Assembly: GCA_000272025.2 (NCBI GenBank)
Contig: AKCV02000001.1
Coordinates: forward strand, 1 to 42,767
Source: Imbroritus primus
Lineage (GTDB): Bacteria > Pseudomonadota > Gammaproteobacteria > Burkholderiales > Burkholderiaceae
Direction of reading: 5' to 3'
Length of the DNA: 42,767 nucleotides
In this document: piece after piece, positions 36,012 to 42,767 of the stretch
Layout of the letters: each line of letters starts with the position of its first letter
Numbering within the stretch: position 1 is the first letter of the stretch
Notes under the pieces: model-generated
Seen by the model: only the letters and a program-made list of their open reading frames with translations
The model's database searches: none
What the model was told of the DNA's origin: nothing
Translations under genes and position numbers: made by a program

Positions 36012-36095
36012 ATCCCTCAAACCCGGGCAGGATGGCGGTTTCGCCACCGCCCCGCTGGGTTTTTCACGCGCCGGACCGACGCCTGCAACCACCCA

Positions 36096-36644
36096 TTACT
36101 TGGCGGCGGCAATTTCCTTGTCGGCCGAATCACGCATCGCCTTGCCAACCTGCGGCCCGTACTTCTGCATCATCGAGCCCCAGATTTCCTGCGTTGCCTT
36201 ACCCTGGTTGGTCATGAACTTCTGACCGCTCGGGGATTTCAGGAACGTGGTCAGGTCCTTGATTTCCTGCGTGGTGTAGTACTTGCCGAAGGCTTCGTAG
36301 TGCGCCTTGGTCGCATCCGAGCGGAACGCGTCGGTGCCGAACTGCTTGCCAGCCTGATCGACCACGCGCTGGACCGCGCCATTCTTCTTGAGCTTCTCGA
36401 CGGCCGCCTGCTTCTGCTTGTCGTCCATCGTCTTGTTTTCGATCAGTGCCTGCTCGAGCACCAGCGGCGCATCCTGCTTGGCGCTCTGCTGCCAGTTTTC
36501 ACTCTGACCCTTGATGGCCTGGTCGACCTGCATCACGGAGAGGAGCTCCTTGATGGCTGCAGTCTTTTCCGCGTCGGCCTGGGCAAAAGCGAAGGTCGGC
36601 ACCAGGGCCGCTGCGATCATTGCCTGCTTGAACATCTTGTGCAT
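36096..36644 (-). CDS. Secreted DUF2059 protein
   Basis: A 182-residue protein: signal peptide (MFKQAMIAAALVPTFAFA, cleavage near AQA), then a helical, charged domain (AAIKELLSVMQVDQAIKG, YTTQEIKDLTTFLKSPSGQKFM) matching DUF2059, a family of unknown function in the envelope of proteobacteria. CAGGAGTGAAA precedes the ATG at 36644. It lies between gyrA (82 bp upstream) and serC on the same strand, as in Bordetella relatives. No catalytic motif is visible. Confidence 0.9.
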   Translation of the reverse strand: MHKMFKQAMIAAALVPTFAFAQADAEKTAAIKELLSVMQVDQAIKGQSENWQQSAKQDAPLVLEQALIENKTMDDKQKQAAVEKLKKNGAVQRVVDQAGKQFGTDAFRSDATKAHYEAFGKYYTTQEIKDLTTFLKSPSGQKFMTNQGKATQEIWGSMMQKYGPQVGKAMRDSADKEIAAAK

Positions 36645-36726
36645 TTTCACTCCTGGAGAGGACGTGTGGTTGAGTACCCCATGGTGCCAGAGCAGTTCCA
36701 CGGGGCGATATCAAATTTGCATCTAC

Positions 36727-39384
36727 TTACGAATTCCCGGCGTCGGACTCGGGCGCAGTACCCTCCTCCGTATCTCCGCTACCCTCACCCAGATCGGACT
36801 CGGCATCGCTCTCGACGATCCGCTGCAGCCCGGAAAGCTTGTTGCCTTCATCCACGCTGATCAGCGTCACGCCTTGCGTCGCCCGGCCCATTTCCCGGAT
36901 CTCGCTGACACGCGTACGAATCAGCACGCCGCCCGTGGTGATGAGCATGATCTCGTCTTCCGGCGACACAAGTGCCGCAGCCACCACTTTACCGTTTCTT
37001 TCGCTGGTCTGGATGGCAATCATGCCCTTCGTGCCGCGGCCATGACGGGTATATTCGGAAATCGGCGTGCGCTTGCCGTAGCCATTCTCGGTGGCGGTCA
37101 GCACGCTCGGCTGCACGGCATCGCCAGCGGTTGCTTCCGACTCCGCATGCGCCACCAGCATGGCGATCACCTGCTGGCCATCCTCGAGATTCATGCCACG
37201 CACGCCACGCGCCTGCCGGCCCATGGGGCGAACATCGTTCTCATCGAAACGCACAGCCTTGCCGGCGTCCGAGAACAGCATGACGTCATGCTTGCCAGCG
37301 GTGATTGCCGCCCCGATCAGGAAGTCACCCTCATCAAGATCGACCGCGATGATGCCGGCCTTGCGCGGATTGGAGAAGTCCGTGAGTGCGGTCTTCTTGA
37401 CGGTGCCCTTCGACGTCGCCATGAAGACGAAGTGCTCTTCATCGAACTGCTTCACTGGCAGGATGACATTGATCTTTTCGCCATCGCTCAGCGGGAACAT
37501 GTTGACGATTGGCCGGCCCCGCGAATTGCGCGAGCCCTGCGGCACCTCCCACACCTTGAGCCAGTACAGGCGCCCGCGGTTCGAGAAGCACAGGATGTAA
37601 TCGTGCGTATTGGCGACGAACAGCGTATCGATCCAGTCGTCGTCCTTGGTGGCCGTGGCCTGCTTGCCACGTCCGCCACGCTTCTGGGCGCGGTATTCGG
37701 AAATCGGCTGGCTCTTCATATAGCCGCCATGCGACAGCGTCACCACCATGTCCTGCGGCGTGATCAGATCCTCGGTATCGAGCTCGGTCGCATTGTTCTC
37801 GATGAACGAACGGCGCACATCGCCAAATTCCTGCCGGATGGCAGTCAGTTCGGTGATGATGATTTCCGTGATCCGCGCCGGACGCGCCAGGATATCGAGC
37901 AGATCGGCAATCTGCCCCATCACATCGCGATACTCCTGGACGATCTTGTCCTGCTCCAGCCCGGTCAGGCGCTGCAGGCGCATCTGCAGGATTTCCTGCG
38001 CCTGCACTTCCGACAGGCGGTACAGGCCGTCGGCCTGCATACCGAACTGCGGGGACAGATTATCGGGGCGATATGCGCTGCGGCCACCCGGCGTGTCGCT
38101 TTCGGCACGCGCCAACATGTCGCGCACAAGGCTCGAATCCCAACTGCGCTCCATCAGCGCCTGCCGCGCGATCGGCGGCGTCGGCGCGGACTTGATCAGT
38201 TCGATGAATTCATCGATGTTCGCCAGCGCCACGGCCAGGCCTTCCAGCACATGGCCCCGCTCGCGCGCCTTGCGCAGCTCGAACACCGTACGACGGGTGA
38301 TGACTTCGCGCCGGTGCGAGAGGAAGCACTCGAGCATCTGGCGCAGGTTCAGCAGGCGCGGCTGGCCATCGACCAGCGCCACCATGTTCATGCCGAACGT
38401 ATCCTGCAACTGCGTCAGCTTGTAGAGGTTGTTCAGCACGACTTCCGGCACTTCGCCGCGCTTCAGCTCGATCACCACCCGCATGCCGGACTTGTCCGAC
38501 TCGTCACGGATGTCGGAAATGCCTTCGATCTTTTTCTCGGTCACCAGCTCGGCGATCCGCTCAAGCAGCGTGCGCTTGTTGACCTGATAAGGCAGCTCAT
38601 CGACGATGATCGCCTGACGCTGGCCACGGTCGATATCCTCGAAATGGGTCTTGGCGCGCATGACCACGCGGCCACGGCCGGTGCGGTAACCGTCGCGGAC
38701 GCCAGACACGCCATAAATAATGCCAGCGGTCGGGAAGTCGGGCGCCGGAATGATTTCGATCAGCTCATCGACGCTGGCCTCCGGATTGCGCAGCAAATGC
38801 AGGCATCCATCGACAATTTCACACAAGTTGTGTGGCGGGATATTCGTCGCCATCCCCACGGCGATCCCTGACGAACCATTGATCAGCAGGTTGGGGATTC
38901 GGGTGGGCAGGACCAGCGGCTCCGTTTCCGAGCCATCGTAGTTGGGCCCGAAGTCGACCGTTTCCTTGTCGATATCCGCCAGCATCTCGTGGGCGATCTT
39001 CGACAGGCGGATTTCCGTGTACCGCATCGCGGCAGCGTTGTCGCCGTCCACCGAGCCAAAGTTTCCCTGCCCGTCGACCAGCATGTAACGCAGAGAGAAG
39101 TCCTGCGCCATGCGGACGATCGTAGCGTATACAGCAGAGTCCCCATGCGGGTGATACTTACCGATCACATCACCAACGATACGCGCCGACTTCTTGTAAG
39201 CGCGATTCCAATCGTTGTTCAACTCGTGCATCGCGAACAGTACACGGCGATGCACGGGCTTCAGGCCATCGCGGACATCGGGGAGCGCGCGCCCCACGAT
39301 CACGCTCATTGCGTAATCGAGATAGGACTTGCGCATTTCCTCTTCCAGCGAGACCGGAAGCGTTTCTTTAGCGAATTGATCCAT
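36727..39384 (-). CDS. gyrA: DNA gyrase subunit A (Ala at position 87)
   Basis: An 885-residue type II topoisomerase subunit. The N-terminal breakage-reunion domain has [27 protein letters not shown] (in pieces) and the catalytic Tyr122 in [11 protein letters not shown]. The C-terminal beta-pinwheel begins after the gyrase box QKRGGRGKQ, and the acidic tail is rich in Asp/Glu. With GyrB it introduces negative supercoils. Numbering matches E. coli through this region: Gly81-Asp82-Ser83 are conserved, but residue 87 is Ala (GCT, 39124-39126), where Asp is usual. Changes at 87 are known to lower quinolone binding. TAAGGCGCA precedes the ATG. Confidence 0.98.
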   Translation of the reverse strand: MDQFAKETLPVSLEEEMRKSYLDYAMSVIVGRALPDVRDGLKPVHRRVLFAMHELNNDWNRAYKKSARIVGDVIGKYHPHGDSAVYATIVRMAQDFSLRYMLVDGQGNFGSVDGDNAAAMRYTEIRLSKIAHEMLADIDKETVDFGPNYDGSETEPLVLPTRIPNLLINGSSGIAVGMATNIPPHNLCEIVDGCLHLLRNPEASVDELIEIIPAPDFPTAGIIYGVSGVRDGYRTGRGRVVMRAKTHFEDIDRGQRQAIIVDELPYQVNKRTLLERIAELVTEKKIEGISDIRDESDKSGMRVVIELKRGEVPEVVLNNLYKLTQLQDTFGMNMVALVDGQPRLLNLRQMLECFLSHRREVITRRTVFELRKARERGHVLEGLAVALANIDEFIELIKSAPTPPIARQALMERSWDSSLVRDMLARAESDTPGGRSAYRPDNLSPQFGMQADGLYRLSEVQAQEILQMRLQRLTGLEQDKIVQEYRDVMGQIADLLDILARPARITEIIITELTAIRQEFGDVRRSFIENNATELDTEDLITPQDMVVTLSHGGYMKSQPISEYRAQKRGGRGKQATATKDDDWIDTLFVANTHDYILCFSNRGRLYWLKVWEVPQGSRNSRGRPIVNMFPLSDGEKINVILPVKQFDEEHFVFMATSKGTVKKTALTDFSNPRKAGIIAVDLDEGDFLIGAAITAGKHDVMLFSDAGKAVRFDENDVRPMGRQARGVRGMNLEDGQQVIAMLVAHAESEATAGDAVQPSVLTATENGYGKRTPISEYTRHGRGTKGMIAIQTSERNGKVVAAALVSPEDEIMLITTGGVLIRTRVSEIREMGRATQGVTLISVDEGNKLSGLQRIVESDAESDLGEGSGDTEEGTAPESDAGNS

Positions 39385-39710
39385 TGCGCCTTACTATGGA
39401 AAGGCCCGACGAATAGACGCAAGTCTGGCGGGCAACAGTGCATTTTAACATGCGCGGCCCCCGCATCCCAGCAGGCAGCACAGCGCCCAGCCCCGCTCGG
39501 AACTGCGTTTCCGTGATCCGCGCGTCGCATGCAAAACCCAGTCTCGACAACGCTTTGCAGGGTGCCGGGGCTTTGTTGCATCAACACCACAGGGCTCCAC
39601 CCTGTGCTTTGAATTGAATATATTTACTTCTTAGGAAACGAGCCTTGTGGCACAATTCCCCAGCGAAGAGGCAGGCATTTTTCGAAGTGGAGCATCCGCC
39701 ACATCGAGAA
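39385..39710. other. Divergent gyrA/ompA intergenic region
   Basis: No gene is supported. TAAAAT on the minus strand (39442-39447) may be a gyrA -10. CACAGGG-CTCCA-CCCTGTG (39588-39606) is a perfect 7-bp hairpin of unknown role. The middle part is AT-rich. Confidence 0.5.
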
Positions 39711-39719
39711 TGTTATACT
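39711..39719 (+). promoter_or_regulatory. Extended -10 promoter of the ompA-like gene
   Basis: TGTTATACT is an extended -10 (TG-N-TATACT, five of six in the hexamer), with no good -35, which extended -10 promoters can do without. It would give a leader of about 68 bases before the ATG at 39794. Confidence 0.55.
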
Positions 39720-39793
39720 CCGAAGAATGTATGACTTGTTTTCGTCCCTTGCTCGCAGTCATTCTGCGGTGATCTCATCCTGAGAGGAGAATT

Positions 39794-40456
39794 ATGAAAA
39801 AATTTGCCAAGCTCGCACTCACTGCAGCGGCAGCAGTGCTGGCCGTGTCCGCTCACGCTCAGTCGGTGCCTTACGAAAAGAAGGCAGTGAACGACAACTG
39901 GGGTAACGGCACCAGCGAATGGGTCTGGAAGAACGGTACCAACGAACTGTGCTGGCGAGATGGCTTCTGGACTCCGGCCACTGCCAATGCACAATGTGAC
40001 GGCGCCCTGGCTCCGGCCGCAGCTCCGGCTGCAACGCCGACCCCGGCCGCTCCGGTTGCTCCGGTCGTGTCCAGCGAAAAAGTGACGTTTGCTGCTGACG
40101 CCCTGTTCGACTTCGACAAGGCTGTCCTGAAGCCGGAAGGCCGCGCCAAGCTGGACGACCTGGTCTCCAAGCTGCAAGGCATCACCCTCGAAGTGATCAT
40201 CGCCGTCGGCCACACCGACTCGTTTGGTTCGGACAAGTACAACGATCGCCTGTCGATCCGTCGTGCTGAAGCCGTCAAGGCCTATCTGGTCAGCAAGGGC
40301 GTCGAAGCCAACCGCGTGTACACCGAAGGCAAGGGCGAGCGCCAGCTGAAGGTCGATCCGAAGTCGTGCAAGGGTAATCGCAAGGCTCAGATCGCTTGCC
40401 AGCAGCCGAACCGCCGCGTGGAAGTGGAAGTGGTTGGTACCCGCTCCGCGAAGTAA
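39794..40456 (+). CDS. ompA: OmpA-family outer membrane / peptidoglycan-binding protein
   Basis: A 220-residue protein: signal peptide (MKKFAKLALTAAAAVLAVSAHA), a short region with two Cys and many Trp (SEWVWKNGTNELCWRDGFWTPATANAQC), an Ala/Pro linker (residues 72-90), and a C-terminal OmpA/MotB domain (VTFAADALFDFDKAVLKPEG, GHTDSFGSDKYNDRLSIRRAEAV, PNRRVEVEV) that binds diaminopimelate in peptidoglycan. The eight-stranded barrel of E. coli OmpA is missing, as in Bordetella-type OmpA proteins. GAGAGGAGAATT is a strong ribosome site, and a strong terminator follows; it is probably highly expressed. Confidence 0.93.
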   Translation: MKKFAKLALTAAAAVLAVSAHAQSVPYEKKAVNDNWGNGTSEWVWKNGTNELCWRDGFWTPATANAQCDGALAPAAAPAATPTPAAPVAPVVSSEKVTFAADALFDFDKAVLKPEGRAKLDDLVSKLQGITLEVIIAVGHTDSFGSDKYNDRLSIRRAEAVKAYLVSKGVEANRVYTEGKGERQLKVDPKSCKGNRKAQIACQQPNRRVEVEVVGTRSAK

Positions 40457-40476
40457 TCGGGATTTATTCCGGTTTG

Positions 40477-40506
40477 AAAGCCCAGCGCAAGCTGGGCTTT
40501 TTTATT
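40477..40506 (+). terminator. Intrinsic terminator of the ompA-like gene
   Basis: AAAGCCCAGC, loop GCAA, GCTGGGCTTT, then more T. A 10-bp stem with a GNRA loop and T-run, 20 bp after the stop codon. Confidence 0.95.
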
Positions 40507-40591
40507 TGTGCCGCACTAATTTGATACAGTAGGCGTCTGATACATACCGTCTGACACACAACGCCCGACGCCGCGGGCCCCAGAGAACCGC

Positions 40592-41302
40592 ATGACCCAC
40601 CCCCACACCGCCAACGCCGACCCACGAGAAATCGACAAGTTCAGCGAACTCGCCCATCGCTGGTGGGATCCCGCCAGCGAATTCAAGCCACTGCATGACC
40701 TGAATCCGCTGCGTCTTGGCTGGATCGATGGCATCGCCCACCTGAGCGACAAGACAGTCCTCGACGTTGGCTGCGGCGGCGGCATTCTCTCCGAAAGCAT
40801 GGCTCGCCGTGGCGCACGCGTCAAAGGCATTGACCTCTCGCGCAAGGCCTTGCAGGTTGCTGACCTGCACAGCCTGGAGAGCGGCATTACCGTCGACTAC
40901 GAAGAGATCGCCGTGGAGGCACTGGCCGCACGCGAACCGGCGGCATTCGACGTCGTGACGTGCATGGAAATGCTCGAGCATGTGCCGGAACCCGCCTCCG
41001 TGGTAAACGCCTGCGCCCAGCTCGTACGGCCCGGTGGATATGTCTTTTTCTCCACCCTGAACCGTACGCCCAAGGCCTACCTGCTCGCGGTCCTGGGGGC
41101 CGAGTACATCCTCAGGATGTTGCCGCGCGGCACGCATGACTACGAAAAATTCATCCCGCCGGCGCAGCTGGCGCATGCGATTCGCCACGCGGGGCTCGAA
41201 ATCGTCGAGATCCGGGGCATGACGTACAACCCGCTCACGCAGATCTACAAACTCAGCCGCGATACCGACGTGAACTACATGGTCGCCTGCCGCCGCATCT
41301 GA
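40592..41302 (+). CDS. ubiG: Ubiquinone biosynthesis O-methyltransferase
   Basis: A 236-residue SAM-dependent methyltransferase. The N-terminal [15 protein letters not shown], the SAM motif [13 protein letters not shown] (residues 56-68), [13 protein letters not shown] and the C-terminal [22 protein letters not shown] are diagnostic for UbiG. It performs both O-methylations of ubiquinone synthesis. AGAGAACCGC precedes the ATG. gph follows by 16 bp, the usual betaproteobacterial pair. Confidence 0.96.
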   Translation: MTHPHTANADPREIDKFSELAHRWWDPASEFKPLHDLNPLRLGWIDGIAHLSDKTVLDVGCGGGILSESMARRGARVKGIDLSRKALQVADLHSLESGITVDYEEIAVEALAAREPAAFDVVTCMEMLEHVPEPASVVNACAQLVRPGGYVFFSTLNRTPKAYLLAVLGAEYILRMLPRGTHDYEKFIPPAQLAHAIRHAGLEIVEIRGMTYNPLTQIYKLSRDTDVNYMVACRRI

Positions 41303-41318
41303 TTACCCGAATCTCCCC

Positions 41319-41987
41319 ATGCATACTTACGACGGCGTATTTTTCGACCTCGACGGCACGCTGGCTGATACTGCGCCGGACCTGGCGGCCGCAGCCAACC
41401 GCTTGCGCGTCGACCATGGACAGCCCCCGCTACCGCTGGACCAGTTGCGGCCTGTCGCGTCGGCCGGCGCCCGCGGGCTGCTCGGCGTGGCCTTCGGCAT
41501 CACACCCGAGGATGACGGCTATGCCGTGCTGCGCGATACGTTTCTCGACTATTACGAAAGCGCGCTGGCCGTCGATACCCGCCTGTTCGACGGCATTCCC
41601 GACGTTCTGGAAGCCCTTCAGGCAGCCGGCATGCCGTGGGGCATCGTGACCAACAAGAACTCGCGCTTCACCGAACCGCTGGTGACGCAGATTGGCCTGC
41701 GCCAGCACGCGGCGGCTATCGTCAGCGGCGACACGACGCCGCACGCCAAGCCTCACCCTGCCCCATTGCTGCATGCCGCAGCCGCTGCGGGGCTGGATGC
41801 CGCGCGCTGCGTCTATATCGGTGACGACCTGCGCGACATCCAGGCAGGCCGGGCTGCCGGCATGACAACCATTGCGGCAGCCTACGGTTATTGCGGCGAC
41901 GGCCTGCCGGCCGCCATGTGGCAGGCCGACCATATCGTGCAGTCCGCCCGCGAGCTCACGGCACTCCTGCTGGGCCAAAGCGCCTGA
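41319..41987 (+). CDS. gph: Phosphoglycolate phosphatase (HAD family)
   Basis: A 222-residue HAD phosphatase. FFDLDGTLADTAPDL holds the nucleophile Asp10 and Asp12; VTNKNSRFTEPL has motif II; AKPHPAPLL motif III Lys; YIGDDLRDIQAGRAAGM motif IV. It removes phosphate from 2-phosphoglycolate formed during DNA repair, though related HAD enzymes have wider specificity (some neighbours of ubiG act on sugar phosphates such as MurNAc-6-P). It follows ubiG by 16 bp and is probably co-transcribed with it. Confidence 0.9.
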   Translation: MHTYDGVFFDLDGTLADTAPDLAAAANRLRVDHGQPPLPLDQLRPVASAGARGLLGVAFGITPEDDGYAVLRDTFLDYYESALAVDTRLFDGIPDVLEALQAAGMPWGIVTNKNSRFTEPLVTQIGLRQHAAAIVSGDTTPHAKPHPAPLLHAAAAAGLDAARCVYIGDDLRDIQAGRAAGMTTIAAAYGYCGDGLPAAMWQADHIVQSARELTALLLGQSA

Positions 41988-41997
41988 GGGAACTTGG

Positions 41998-42027
41998 CTG
42001 GCATCCGTGACTCCAACACGGTACAAT
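41998..42027 (+). promoter_or_regulatory. Probable ssrA promoter
   Basis: CTGGCA (41998-42003) and TACAAT (42022-42027) with 18-bp spacing; five of six bases match at the -10. The predicted start is about 20 bases upstream of mature tmRNA. Confidence 0.55.
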
Positions 42028-42052
42028 CGTCACCCCTGTATCACTCCTATTC

Positions 42053-42441
42053 GGGGCCGACCTGGTTTCGACGTGGGTTGCGAAGCAGTTGAGGGCATAC
42101 CGAGGACCCGTCACCTCGTAAATCAATGGGAAAGCAATAATTGCTACCTTTAGCAAGCAAGAAGCTGCAAACGATTCGTCGTTTGCTCTCGCCGCTTAAA
42201 CACCGGTGACTTCCCTCGTACTGGTCTGCCGATAGGCCAGGGTCGCAAGACTATACGAGGTCATTCATATCGGATCGCATCGGGTGGGTGTCGTGACGCC
42301 AGATGCTAAAACAATCGCGACTCGCCGTTCCAAAGCGTGTTCGTCCGCGTTGGCCCGGTTAAATCAAATGACAGAACTAAGTATGTAGAACTCTCTGTAG
42401 AGGACTTGCGGACGCGGGTTCGATTCCCGCCGGCTCCACCA
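42053..42441 (+). ncRNA. ssrA: Transfer-messenger RNA (tmRNA)
   Basis: The 5' end GGGGCCGACCTGGTTTCGACG and 3' end GGTTCGATTCCCGCCGGCTCCACCA (in pieces) form the tRNA-Ala-like part; GGGGCCG pairs with CGGCTCC and the CCA is encoded. The tag frame at 42167-42199 reads ANDSSFALAA followed by TAA, so stalled proteins would receive AANDSSFALAA. Pseudoknot-like GC blocks follow the tag. With SmpB (not in this window) it rescues stalled ribosomes and marks the product for ClpXP. It is a one-piece tmRNA of about 389 bases. Confidence 0.97.
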
Positions 42442-42447
42442 CTATTC

Positions 42448-42479
42448 AAAAAACCAACCGTTCTCGGTTGGTTTTTTTT
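42448..42479 (+). terminator. Intrinsic terminator of ssrA
   Basis: AAAAAACCAACCG, loop TTCT, CGGTTGG followed by eight T. Starts 7 bases after the CCA end. Confidence 0.95.
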
Positions 42480-42703
42480 CGCCCGTTCCCCCCAGTGTTG
42501 GCGCGGTTTCCGGGCATGGCCTCGCGAGCGCCACCCCTGCGAACTCGGCGTTTCCACCCCCGCTGACGCCTCTCTGTTCTCCGTTTTCTCTGGTGGTCAC
42601 GCGAGCGTTCTTGAGGCCACTTCCTTTGCTGGCGCGGGTTTAGAGGCGGTCGGTTGTGGTTGGCAACTCCCGTAGCGGGGGCGACCGAGAACGGAGCAGG
42701 CGC

Positions 42704-42726
42704 AAAAAAACCGCCCGGAGGCGGTT
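42704..42726 (-). terminator. Intrinsic terminator of a minus-strand gene beyond the window
   Basis: On the minus strand AACCGCC, loop TCCG, GGCGGTT then a run of T (seven in all). It implies a minus-strand gene ending just to the right. The stretch 42480-42703 between the two terminators holds no gene I can support. Confidence 0.85.
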
Positions 42727-42748
42727 GCTGGCGCTGGTCTCGACGTGG

Positions 42749-42767
42749 TCAGGCGGGCGGCGCGAGC
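42749..42767 (-). CDS. Possible 3' end of a minus-strand gene
   Basis: A TGA at 42751-42749 on the minus strand, preceded in frame by codons for LAPPA, lies 23 bp upstream of the terminator at 42704-42726. Only six codons are visible, so the product cannot be named and the frame is a guess. Confidence 0.25.

Noticed and set aside
36511-38871. Very long open frame (786 codons) antisense to gyrA
   Set aside because: It lies wholly opposite conserved gyrA coding sequence; long antisense frames are expected in GC-rich genes, and its His/Arg/Gln-rich translation resembles no protein I know.
39568-39600. GGGCTTTGTTGCATCA, resembling an insertion-sequence end
   Set aside because: No transposase, no matching inverted end and no target duplication are visible nearby; the similarity is too short.
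42400-42441. ssrA 3' end as an integration site of a genomic island
   Set aside because: ssrA is a common target, but there is no integrase and no repeat of the 3' end in the remaining window.
42337-42675. Plus-strand open frame of about 112 codons starting inside ssrA
   Set aside because: It overlaps the 3' part of tmRNA, including the T-loop and CCA, and its terminator; such frames are common false calls.

Overview
The window looks like the chromosome of a betaproteobacterium in Burkholderiales, most likely an Alcaligenaceae relative (Bordetella/Achromobacter-like). The evidence is high GC, two Bug-type tripartite tricarboxylate receptors, the housekeeping block gyrA - serC - pheA - hisC - tyrA - aroA - cmk - rpsA - ihfB - lapA - lapB - ugd - hldE - hldD, a small OmpA protein next to ubiG-gph, and a betaproteobacterial one-piece tmRNA. 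No plasmid, phage, integrase, insertion sequence, rRNA or tRNA gene is visible.

Left third (1-15 kb), accessory metabolism and regulators: the 5' part of a class II aldolase gene with its LysR regulator; an FUSC-type exporter; a minus-strand operon of a Bug receptor, a CaiB-type CoA-transferase, an enoyl-CoA hydratase and a LysR regulator; a CYTH protein; an IclR regulator followed by a long regulatory gap and a Bug + choline-sulfatase-like pair; a phospholipase-D/cardiolipin-synthase-like protein. The small-molecule modules look like uptake-plus-catabolism cassettes whose substrates cannot be read from sequence.

Middle (13-27 kb): an acyl-CoA dehydrogenase behind etfBA (electron transfer from flavin dehydrogenases), an HDAC-like deacetylase, MltB, CysM, a ComEA-like secreted protein, then an envelope block (hldD, hldE kinase, ugd, lapB, lapA) for LPS heptose supply, UDP-glucuronate and control of LPS synthesis. 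The ugd reading frame is broken by one missing base.

Right third (27-42.7 kb): ihfB, rpsA, cmk, then a small DUF2061 membrane-protein gene on the opposite strand with a strong Fur-box-like site, then the serine/aromatic amino acid operon serC-pheA-hisC-tyrA-aroA, a secreted DUF2059 protein, gyrA (Ala at QRDR position 87), ompA-like, ubiG, gph and ssrA (tmRNA). The window ends at a terminator for a minus-strand gene that lies mostly outside.

Most points of interest are regulatory: a 19-bp palindrome on a promoter in front of the sulfatase module, a Fur box splitting aroA from cmk, terminator-like hairpins directly against the starts of serC and the acyl-CoA dehydrogenase gene, and a LysR box at the textbook distance from a promoter. 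I see no clear evidence for a wholly new defence or mobile system. Start sites, promoters and operators are read by eye and were not computed.
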